From Campylobacter concisus (GTDB lineage Bacteria > Campylobacterota > Campylobacteria > Campylobacterales > Campylobacteraceae): a DNA stretch of 64,000 nucleotides. The translations under genes and the position numbers were made by a program. The notes beneath the pieces are model-generated. The model was not told the DNA's origin. It searched no databases and was given only the letters and a program-made list of their open reading frames with translations. The number at the start of each line of letters is the position of its first letter. Position 1 is the stretch's first letter. The stretch spans positions 1,612,001 through 1,676,000 of the forward strand of contig NZ_CP049239.1 in the NCBI RefSeq assembly GCF_015679985.1, read 5' to 3'. This document shows, in pieces, positions 57,112 to 64,000 of the stretch.

Positions 57112-57785
57112 TCTTTCTCCTTATAAATTTCATCATAACTCATTTTTGGGGCAATATTTATAATTTTTACAGGGCAAACCTCAGCACACACCCCACACCC
57201 AACGCAGCCATGCTTTATGAGTGGTAAATTTGCTTCACTCATTACTATTGCACTATCGCCAACTGGGCAAATGCTGGCGCAAAGGTCACAAATTTGACCG
57301 ATTTTGCCTTTTATCTTATCTTTTTCTGCCTCTTCCCTATCATTATAAACTTTGCGAACAAGCAAATCTTCAACGCTATCTTCGCTTAGCTTTTCTCTTT
57401 TTAGGCACATACAGGCATTTGCATTACTCAAGACAGCAACGCCCATTTTCACATCATCAACAACTTTTGTAGCATGATCTAACGCACCACTTGGACAGGC
57501 GAGCACACATGGGAAAAGATCACATAAATAGCAACCTCTCTTTTTAGGATCGATGTATGCTGTACCATTTGAATATCCATCTTTTATATCAAGCAAACTT
57601 ATACTGTGATAAGGGCATACCTGCACACACTGACCACATTTAACACAAAGATCATCAAAGTCATCAACCGCACCTGGTGGTCTAAGATAGAGTTTATCGC
57701 CGCTACTTTTTGGTAAAATTTTACCTATGCCATATCCTGCGGCAGCTGCGACTGAGCCTAAAATTATAAATTTTCTTCTATCCAC
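57108..57785 (-). CDS. nosG: NosG, NapG-type periplasmic ferredoxin
   Basis: A 225-aa protein with a twin-arginine-like signal (MDRRKFIILGSVAAAAGYG). Four [4Fe-4S]-type cysteine clusters are present: CVKCGQCVQVCPYHS, CYLCDLFPCVLACPSG, CDLCASICP, and CVGCGVCAEVCPV. It receives electrons from NosH and passes them towards the cytochromes. It overlaps nosD by eight bases. Confidence 0.93.
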   Translation of the reverse strand: MDRRKFIILGSVAAAAGYGIGKILPKSSGDKLYLRPPGAVDDFDDLCVKCGQCVQVCPYHSISLLDIKDGYSNGTAYIDPKKRGCYLCDLFPCVLACPSGALDHATKVVDDVKMGVAVLSNANACMCLKREKLSEDSVEDLLVRKVYNDREEAEKDKIKGKIGQICDLCASICPVGDSAIVMSEANLPLIKHGCVGCGVCAEVCPVKIINIAPKMSYDEIYKEKE

Positions 57786-59034
57786 GTTTTGCCCTTAATG
57801 CGTTAAAATTTGAAGCATCAAGTGGTTTTATCCTTGGCGTACTATCTTCAAGTAGCTTTACTGGCTCAGAAAATGGTGCGAGTTTGGCTAAAAAATTTAA
57901 GATACTAAAGACACTTGAGCCATAGAAAAACTGCAAATTCGGATAATACTGCCAAAGCTGATCGGCATACGATAGATGCATAAACGGCGTATCGCCATAG
58001 CCATCTTTATCTCTATCAAAACTCTCATACTCATCATAATAATTTTTGCTCCACCGATTTAATGCCATTTTATCGCCTGGAGTATCGTTCGCAACGATAT
58101 CCATATTACCTATAAAATCATTATTTTCAAAGATACTTGTCCCCTGAGTAGCGTGAAAATATACGCCAACTACGTTGTGTAAAATTTTATTGCCTAAGAA
58201 ATTTATCGTTGAGCCTGGCTGAAACGGCGAGTTATCAAGCAAAATTCCTCTCGCATTATAGATAAGTGTATTATTTTCGATAGTAAAATTTGAAACATCT
58301 TTTAGACCAATACCAATACCAAAAGCGCCGTCACTATCCATAACAAGATTATTTTTTATATTTGAGCCAGCTGAATACATAAAAAACATTCCGACTGCAT
58401 TGCCGATAAAATCATTGTTTTCGACTAAATTTTGATTCGCATACATAAAGTGAAGCGAGTATCTACCGCGGATCGCTTTATTTTTTAAAAATTTATTGTG
58501 ACTTGCATACCATGCAACCATATCGCGGCTATCATAAATATAATTGCCTTCTATTAAATTTTCATGGCTATACCAGAGTCTAACAGCATCACCTCTAAAA
58601 CCAAGACTGGCCCCTTTTTTAGAAGTGATGTTATTTTCAGTGATCTTTGAGCTACTGCACTCTTTAAAATCAACCCCAAAAAGCACGTCACTCAAGTCAT
58701 TTTGCGTAACCACGACATTATTTGCTTTATCACAGCCAATGCCAGCATCAAGCTCACCAAGGTCATTTCCGCTACCACTTATCTTTAAATTTCTAAGCGT
58801 AACATTTGAGGCAATAATCTTTACAACCGTGCCTTTACCATTTCCTTTTATGTGAGCATTTTTGCCCTCGCCAACGATACTAAGCGGCTTATTTATAGTT
58901 ATACTTCCTTCATAGATGCCGTCTCCTAGCTTTATAACATCGCCAGGACTAGCGTTATTTATTACATCTTGAAGTATATTTGCAAAGCTAAAAATAGGCA
59001 AGAAAGCAAGGGCAAAATTGAAAATTTTACGCAT
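57778..59034 (-). CDS. nosD: NosD, periplasmic maturation protein
   Basis: A 418-aa exported protein with a signal peptide (1-17). The right-handed beta-helix (CASH/PbH1 repeats) is recognised by repeated N-N-x-x-x-x-N and G-I/V-x-x-x spacing from about residue 60 to 320 (NNVVVTQNDLSDVLFGVDFKECSSSKITENNIT...). NosD works with NosFY in CuZ centre assembly. It overlaps nosB by eight bases and nosG by eight bases. Confidence 0.93.
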   Translation of the reverse strand: MRKIFNFALAFLPIFSFANILQDVINNASPGDVIKLGDGIYEGSITINKPLSIVGEGKNAHIKGNGKGTVVKIIASNVTLRNLKISGSGNDLGELDAGIGCDKANNVVVTQNDLSDVLFGVDFKECSSSKITENNITSKKGASLGFRGDAVRLWYSHENLIEGNYIYDSRDMVAWYASHNKFLKNKAIRGRYSLHFMYANQNLVENNDFIGNAVGMFFMYSAGSNIKNNLVMDSDGAFGIGIGLKDVSNFTIENNTLIYNARGILLDNSPFQPGSTINFLGNKILHNVVGVYFHATQGTSIFENNDFIGNMDIVANDTPGDKMALNRWSKNYYDEYESFDRDKDGYGDTPFMHLSYADQLWQYYPNLQFFYGSSVFSILNFLAKLAPFSEPVKLLEDSTPRIKPLDASNFNALRAKRG

Positions 59035-59782
59035 TTAGCTCTTTTTTCTTTGAAAATACTGCAAGTATGCAAAATACGCTCATAGCGATCATAACCCAAA
59101 ATCCAATACTTGGATAAGAGTGCGTTGTAAATTGTGCAACGCTACCATCGCCTAGAACTGTTGGCATAAATGGTTTAATCTTAAATGCGCCCCACTCTTG
59201 CATATTGTGTCCATACCAGTAAAGCCATCCTGCAAATGCACTCATAAATAGCACAGGCGCGATAATCGTTGGAACCATAAGAAGCGAGTTAAATTTGCCA
59301 TTGTAATACAAAAAAGCAAGCATACAAAGCGTTGAAATAAGCAAATAATAAGGTGCTATCGCTCGCTCTAAATTTCCGCCATGCTCCATAGGATACATAC
59401 CAATGTAGTGATTTATCGTATTCATCTCATGCACGTCGCCACTATATCCATCTACGTGAAAATATACAGGAATTCCATCAGGAAAGGCTGATTTTGGATA
59501 ATTTGGAGCTTCAAGAGAGACGTACCAGATAGGAAAAGATGGCGTACCAATCTCTGCTTTTTGTTCGATCATCTTATGAAGATCGCTTGCTACATCTTTT
59601 GGTAAAAGGTGATTTTTATACTGAAATGAGCTAAAAAGATTATAGATGCCGTAGGTATAAGATGGTAGTTTATCGCCATCAGCTATACGCTCTTTTGCTC
59701 CGTGCCAACCAAGAACAGGCAAAGTAAAACAAACAGTCATTAAGACAAGTGCAACAATGGTATAAATTTTATATTTACTCAT
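59027..59782 (-). CDS. nosB: NosB, membrane protein of the epsilonproteobacterial nos operon
   Basis: A 251-aa polytopic membrane protein with an N-terminal TM segment, a soluble loop with HVDGYSGDVHEMNTINHYIGMYPMEHGG, and four C-terminal TM segments. NosB is characteristic of Wolinella/Campylobacter-type nos operons and lies next to nosZ there. Its exact function is not settled; the conserved histidines suggest haem or metal binding. Confidence 0.87.
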   Translation of the reverse strand: MSKYKIYTIVALVLMTVCFTLPVLGWHGAKERIADGDKLPSYTYGIYNLFSSFQYKNHLLPKDVASDLHKMIEQKAEIGTPSFPIWYVSLEAPNYPKSAFPDGIPVYFHVDGYSGDVHEMNTINHYIGMYPMEHGGNLERAIAPYYLLISTLCMLAFLYYNGKFNSLLMVPTIIAPVLFMSAFAGWLYWYGHNMQEWGAFKIKPFMPTVLGDGSVAQFTTHSYPSIGFWVMIAMSVFCILAVFSKKKELNA

Positions 59783-59866
59783 GATCTCTCCTTTAAATTT
59801 TAAAATTTCATCTGCTAAAAATAAAATTTTAAAATTTAAAAAAGGGGCAAAATGCCCCTTTAAAAA

Positions 59867-62455
59867 CTACATACCAGCGTTTTCATCTACCCATTTTAGG
59901 TATTCGATGATATTTTTGATCTCTTCATCACTCATATGCTGATTTGGCATTCTAAGGTTAAAGTAATCAATCATTGATTTAATGTAGTCGTCATTATAGA
60001 ACTTAGCAGGATCTTTGATAAATTCTGCTACCCATTTTTCGCCATTTTCATGTCTTAGTAAAACGCCTGTTAGGTCTGGACCTGAGCTTACTTGACCGAT
60101 AACGTGGCAACCATTACATCCGCCTTTTAGATAAGCCTCTTCGCCTTTTGCAGCAGCTGGACTCATCGGAGTTGCGATCTCTTTAGCTAGGTTATTTTTA
60201 GCTCTTAAGCCAACGTCAGCTGTTTTAACCATGTATTGCCATACTTGGTACTCCCAAAGGATAGCGCCATTTACGTCGCCTTTTTTGTAAGCTTCGTCAG
60301 CTTTAGCTTTTACCTCTTTGATATGGCCGTATTGATCAAGTGCGTCATCAACCAAAGCTTTTACTTTTGGATATTTCTCATAATGTTTCTCTTTTAGGTA
60401 TTTAACAACCTCTTGGATAACATCGTCAGTTGCCTTATTAGTTGCGATTACTTTGTCGTATTCGGCTTTTAAAGCTTCTGGGCTTAGAGTTTTTAGCTTG
60501 TTATTTTTAACAGATTCATATTTTTTATTTGGATCTTTAACAAGTAAATAACCCATCATCTCTAGGTGAAGCGCTGAACAAAACTCGGTGCAGTAGTATG
60601 GGAAGACACCTTCCATATCAGCTACGAAATTTACTGAAGCAGTTTTGCCAGGCTCTAGTGACGCATGGATGTTGTAAAGGTCAACTCCAAAGCCGTGAGT
60701 CTCATCTTGGGCACGCTCTAGGTTTGTTAAGTGAATTGTTACATTATCGCCTTTATTTACCTCGATGTGCTCTGGGTTGATGTGACTTCTGATCATTGTC
60801 GCATAGACAGTTACATTTTTACCGTTTCTCTCAACTCTTTCTTGACCAGCTAGAGTTACATATGGGCTAGCCTCGCCTGTTCTTGAGTTTGTGCCCATGT
60901 TGTAAGTAAGCGCTGGACTTAATTTGCTAGCAGCTATTGAAACAACATCGTGTGGCTCGCCAAGTGGGATAGGCATATCATAGATTAGATCCATTTTTGC
61001 ACCAGTGATGTCTATTAGCTGGTGATTTTGTGGATGAAGTGGACCAACTGGGTTAAAACGATCGATTGAAAGTTTATCAAGAGCGATAGCGTATTTACCC
61101 TTAGGTTTGGCCGATTTTCCCTCCATAGTATCTAGGTGTCCGATGTTATAATGGACGTTAATCCTATCTAGGACTTTTAAATTTTTATAATCCCATTTTA
61201 CGATTTGGCTATCGACGTAAAGAGAGGTATAGATGACGCCGTCTTTTTCGTCAAAAGAGTTGTGCAGAGGTCCAAGGCCAAGTTCGACTTGTCCGTGCAT
61301 TGACTTTTCTCTATCTAAGATAGGAATTCCGTATGGGTCAGTGCCAGCATACTCTTTTTTGTCGATTAGCTCTTTGATCTTTCTAAAGTCATAAACTGAT
61401 GCGTGAGTATCAAGCTTGCCGCCAATAATGATGTATCTACCATCTGGGCTTACGTCACAACCATGTGGGCTCTTTGACTCTGGGATCAAAAATAGCGCAC
61501 CTGCTTTTACAGCAGCGTCTATTGTAACTACCTTGTGTCCATTTATAACTTTGTAGTTTTTCTTGTCTTGAACAAGTTTTTCTAAAATTTTCCAGTTATA
61601 AACGTGTAAGAAGTCAGTGTCATTTCTACTTGCACCTGCTTCAAATGGAGGGAGACCTTTTTCGATACCGCCAGTATACATCTCAGTATTTATTGAGTTT
61701 GTAAAGCCCCAGCCGTAGCTCTCGCCTTTACCAGCATCACTTAGATCTTGCCAGTATGGTGGGAGCTCAAGAGAAAATGACTCTTTCTCGTCGATCTTAC
61801 CTTTTGGATAGTCAAATTTCCAAAATGTTACAGCACCTCTATAGACTGCTTCATAGTCGTCTATTGAGTGATAGTTGTTATCAAGTGGAGCTGCATATTG
61901 GCTAGCTTCGATAACATACTCGCTATTTGGAGTGATGAAGCTACCGCCGTGCTCACTCTTCATGATAGGGTTTACAACGATTTGAGTTGTCTCAAAGTCA
62001 TGCAAATTTATAACTGCGATTCTTGGGTTAGCTTTATCGTTAATAAATAGATAATCACCAACATACTCACCATTTTTCTCAGTAAAATTTGGGTGGTGTG
62101 TATCGCCCCATGTTATCTCTTTGCCTCTGATGTTGCCTTGTTTTAAAACAGCTTTTGACTCATCGTCATAGCCATATCCTTGCCAAGGCTCTGGTGTGAA
62201 AACGCCGATGTATTTATAAATTCTCATCGACGGAACGCCATAAACTAGCACTTGACCGCTTTGCCCGCCAGATGAAAAGACGATGAAATCATCTTTTTTA
62301 CCGCTAGGCTGATAAGTTTTAGCAGCTGCAAGGACATCTTTTTCGCTTAGCCCACGCTCTTTCATGACTTTTTCAAGGTCACTACTAGCAGCACAAGCAG
62401 TAGTTAAAGATAGCCCAAGCAACGCAGCACTTGCGACACAAAATAACTTTTGCAT
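59867..62455 (-). CDS. nosZ: NosZ, nitrous oxide reductase with fused cytochrome c domain (clade II)
   Basis: An 862-aa periplasmic enzyme reducing N2O to N2. A Sec-type signal (LFCVASAALLGLSLTTACAASS), not Tat, precedes a beta-propeller carrying the CuZ histidines (for example in DTHHPNFTEK, SEHGGSF, HGCDVSPDGRY and GLGPLHNSFDEKD). A cupredoxin domain follows with the CuA motif CTEFCSALHLEMMGY (about 630). The C-terminal about 150 residues are a c-type cytochrome (GGCNGCHVIG, about 780). This layout is the epsilonproteobacterial form. It permits respiration on N2O. Confidence 0.97.
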   Translation of the reverse strand: MQKLFCVASAALLGLSLTTACAASSDLEKVMKERGLSEKDVLAAAKTYQPSGKKDDFIVFSSGGQSGQVLVYGVPSMRIYKYIGVFTPEPWQGYGYDDESKAVLKQGNIRGKEITWGDTHHPNFTEKNGEYVGDYLFINDKANPRIAVINLHDFETTQIVVNPIMKSEHGGSFITPNSEYVIEASQYAAPLDNNYHSIDDYEAVYRGAVTFWKFDYPKGKIDEKESFSLELPPYWQDLSDAGKGESYGWGFTNSINTEMYTGGIEKGLPPFEAGASRNDTDFLHVYNWKILEKLVQDKKNYKVINGHKVVTIDAAVKAGALFLIPESKSPHGCDVSPDGRYIIIGGKLDTHASVYDFRKIKELIDKKEYAGTDPYGIPILDREKSMHGQVELGLGPLHNSFDEKDGVIYTSLYVDSQIVKWDYKNLKVLDRINVHYNIGHLDTMEGKSAKPKGKYAIALDKLSIDRFNPVGPLHPQNHQLIDITGAKMDLIYDMPIPLGEPHDVVSIAASKLSPALTYNMGTNSRTGEASPYVTLAGQERVERNGKNVTVYATMIRSHINPEHIEVNKGDNVTIHLTNLERAQDETHGFGVDLYNIHASLEPGKTASVNFVADMEGVFPYYCTEFCSALHLEMMGYLLVKDPNKKYESVKNNKLKTLSPEALKAEYDKVIATNKATDDVIQEVVKYLKEKHYEKYPKVKALVDDALDQYGHIKEVKAKADEAYKKGDVNGAILWEYQVWQYMVKTADVGLRAKNNLAKEIATPMSPAAAKGEEAYLKGGCNGCHVIGQVSSGPDLTGVLLRHENGEKWVAEFIKDPAKFYNDDYIKSMIDYFNLRMPNQHMSDEEIKNIIEYLKWVDENAGM

Positions 62456-62467
62456 TTACTCTCCTTT

Positions 62468-63334
62468 TTAAAATGAATTTATCTCTAAACTCTTTATCTC
62501 ATTGTCTAAATTTACGCCATTTAGGACACCTTTATCTATAAAAATCCTTTTTATCTCATTGCTAAAAAGAGCCTTTTGTCCTTTTAGCTTAAGATCTTTA
62601 TCAAATTTATAGACTACTCCATCCTCATCACCTATGAAAATTTCATCCTCCATACACGCAAGAGCTGAAATTTTAGATTTTAAAACTTGCTTTTTGATTC
62701 CACTCTTAAAATCTAAAATTTCTCCATCTCTAAAGCCAAGCAAAATATCATTCCCTTTAAATTTACAGGCGCTAAGTGGAGCAAAACCAACACGCTTTTT
62801 CTCTTTTAAATTAAGCTCTTTATCAAGCAAAAATGCTTTGCCATTAAAGCTCGTAAAAAATAGTTCATCATCAATTGGCAAAAGGCTTGAAATTTTATAA
62901 ACATCTTTATAATTTTTAGTTAAAAGTTTATTTAGATTTTTATCAAAAACGCCTATGCTGACTTCATTTGCCATATCGCAAGCTACGTAAATTTTATTTT
63001 TAATTGCCGTAATTTGTGAAATTTTACAGCCGACATTTGGCATGGCAAATAAAAAATTTCTCTCATTTGCTACCTCAATAATCTCATTATTTAAATTTGC
63101 GATATAAAAGAATTCTCCATCATTTCCGCACTCTTGATTTTTATAAATCGTCTCTTTTAGATCCAAATTTTTAATTTGTCCATCTTTTATAAAGACGATG
63201 CTTTGGTTGCTTTCATTAATAAAGCAGCCTAATTGCTGGGCAAAAGCTGTTATCAAAAACAAACTTATACAAAGCAGAAATCTCATAATCCAAGGCACTT
63301 TCATCATAAATTTATTAAGCAAAAAACTATACAT
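62468..63334 (-). CDS. NapL-like periplasmic WD/beta-propeller protein, first gene of the nos operon
   Basis: A 288-aa protein with an N-terminal signal (RFLLCISLFLITAFA) preceded by a 16-aa extension. Regular blade-like repeats follow (SIVFIKDGQIKNLDL, NKIYVACDMANEVSIGVFD, DEIFIGDEDGVVYKFD). Small propellers of this kind (NapL) occur in Campylobacter nap operons. The gene lies 12 bp upstream of nosZ, so it is probably co-transcribed. Function unknown. The start may be an internal ATG nearer the signal. Confidence 0.7.
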   Translation of the reverse strand: MYSFLLNKFMMKVPWIMRFLLCISLFLITAFAQQLGCFINESNQSIVFIKDGQIKNLDLKETIYKNQECGNDGEFFYIANLNNEIIEVANERNFLFAMPNVGCKISQITAIKNKIYVACDMANEVSIGVFDKNLNKLLTKNYKDVYKISSLLPIDDELFFTSFNGKAFLLDKELNLKEKKRVGFAPLSACKFKGNDILLGFRDGEILDFKSGIKKQVLKSKISALACMEDEIFIGDEDGVVYKFDKDLKLKGQKALFSNEIKRIFIDKGVLNGVNLDNEIKSLEINSF

Positions 63335-63708
63335 ACTTAACTCTTAAAAGCAAATTAGCGATTAATTTATTTTTTTAAGCTTTTAAAGAAAAATATCAAT
63401 AATTTTTTTTAAATTTTATTATTTACATTAAATATATATTTGACTTTAATCAATACTAATATAGCTTTAATAAAATTTATTATCTATAAAGCTCTTTATT
63501 TTAGGTATTCTATGCATTAAAAATTAAATTATAAATAATTTATTAAAAAAATTATTTAAATTAAATAATTATATTAAGGAATGAGAATTCTCCTTAGTAT
63601 TTAAGTAAAAAGCTAAAATTTATGTATTTGATATATTTTTAGCTTAAACCTATTGATAATTTAAATTTGTTTAAATAGGCTATAATCCGCCAAAAAAAGG
63701 AGAGATAA
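63335..63708. promoter_or_regulatory. Divergent nos / moaC promoter region
   Basis: This 374-bp, very AT-rich stretch has no gene. It carries TTGACTTTAATCAA at 63440-63453, a close match to the FNR/CRP-family site TTGAT-N4-ATCAA, and on the minus strand a TAAAAT hexamer at 63413-63418 at the spacing expected for class II activation. The moaC start is preceded by AAAAGGAGAGATA. Confidence 0.6.
63440..63453 (-). promoter_or_regulatory. FNR/CRP-family binding site upstream of the nos operon
   Basis: TTGAC-TTTA-ATCAA matches the consensus at all but one base. Its centre is about 41 bp from the transcription start predicted by TAAAAT at 63413-63418. In Wolinella the nos and nrf genes are under the Crp-Fnr-type NssA/NssC regulators, so an anaerobic or NO/N2O-responsive activator is plausible here. 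Confidence 0.6.
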
Positions 63709-64000
63709 TGCTAACGCATTTAGATGAGAAAGATCGTCCAAAAATGGTCGATGTAAGCCCAAAAGATCCTACAAAAAGAGTAGCAACTGCTAGCGGGATC
63801 ATCAAGATGAGCAAAGAGGCCTTTAGAGCGATAAAAGAAAATACCGGCAAAAAAGGTCCGGTCATTCAAACGGCCGTCGTTGCTGCGATAATGGGTGCAA
63901 AAAAGACAAGCGAGCTAATCCCGATGTGCCATCCGCTAGCTATTTTAGGTGTGGATTGTGATATCGAAGAGCTATCTGAAATTTGCGCTTTTAAGCTTTA
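63709..64000 (+). CDS. moaC: Molybdenum cofactor biosynthesis protein MoaC (partial, runs off right edge)
   Basis: The first 97 residues of cyclic pyranopterin monophosphate synthase. Visible hallmarks are [18 protein letters not shown] and the active-site region [13 protein letters not shown]. It catalyses the second half of the first step of molybdopterin synthesis. The C-terminal part is beyond the window. Divergent from the nos operon. Confidence 0.95.

Overview
This is a chromosomal segment from an epsilonproteobacterium, most likely a Campylobacter of the C. concisus / C. curvus / C. showae type. The evidence is the AT-rich sequence, the 16S rRNA 5' half at the left edge, a two-subunit class I fumarase, and an epsilonproteobacterial nos gene cluster on the right (nosZ, B, D, G, C1, C2, H, F, Y). 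The species call is an inference, since no database search was possible.

Layout. Positions 1-769 are the 5' half of a 16S rRNA gene on the minus strand. Positions 1214-9796 are ordinary chromosome: RidA, fumarase, a CorC/TlyC-type protein, an NSS-family symporter, a DUF411 protein, an SbmA/BacA-like membrane protein, an M48 lipoprotein peptidase, and the remnant of an acetyltransferase gene. A tRNA-Ser(GGA) lies at 9840-9927. Its 3' end is the attachment site of a complete prophage of about 38.2 kb, which ends at a 14-bp copy of the tRNA end at 48104-48117. To the right of the prophage are two gene remnants, an iron-uptake pair (a TonB receptor and a frameshifted PepSY protein), a Sel1-repeat protein, the nitrous oxide reductase operon, and the start of moaC.

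Prophage. It encodes a contractile-tailed (myovirus-type) particle and integrates site-specifically, so it is not a Mu-like transposing phage. A leftward early operon (17176-11300) carries a RecE-like exonuclease, a RecT annealing protein and a protein with an SSB-like tail, ending with a probable excisionase that meets the integrase head-on. A cargo region (17.7-21.9 kb) holds an adenine methylase with a PD-(D/E)XK nuclease (a probable restriction-modification pair), a secreted thermonuclease, and a DprA-like / phosphoribosyltransferase pair that looks like a ShosTA-type toxin-antitoxin. A LexA/CI-type repressor (21946-22644) faces a rightward early operon: a replication protein with an internal iteron array, a loader-like protein, HNH and DUF1064 nucleases, and a ParB-domain methyltransferase. 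The late genes follow: terminase, portal, capsid, tail, baseplate, fibre and lysis.

Main observations. (1) Five near-identical ATAGT-N3-ACTAT operators sit in two clusters 5 kb apart with about 35-bp spacing, linking the repressor to both early regions. (2) A canonical T TTT TTA slippery site in the tail chaperone gene leads into a conserved-looking -1 frame. (3) The integrase appears to start at ACG. (4) The leftward early leader carries a structured RNA and a tRNA-like gene with canonical ends and a deformed anticodon arm. (5) A scaffold protein appears to be nested in frame inside the DUF2213 gene. (6) A small protein ends in a sliding-clamp binding motif. (7) The PepSY gene is broken by one base. 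(8) An FNR-type box lies at class II spacing upstream of the nos operon.
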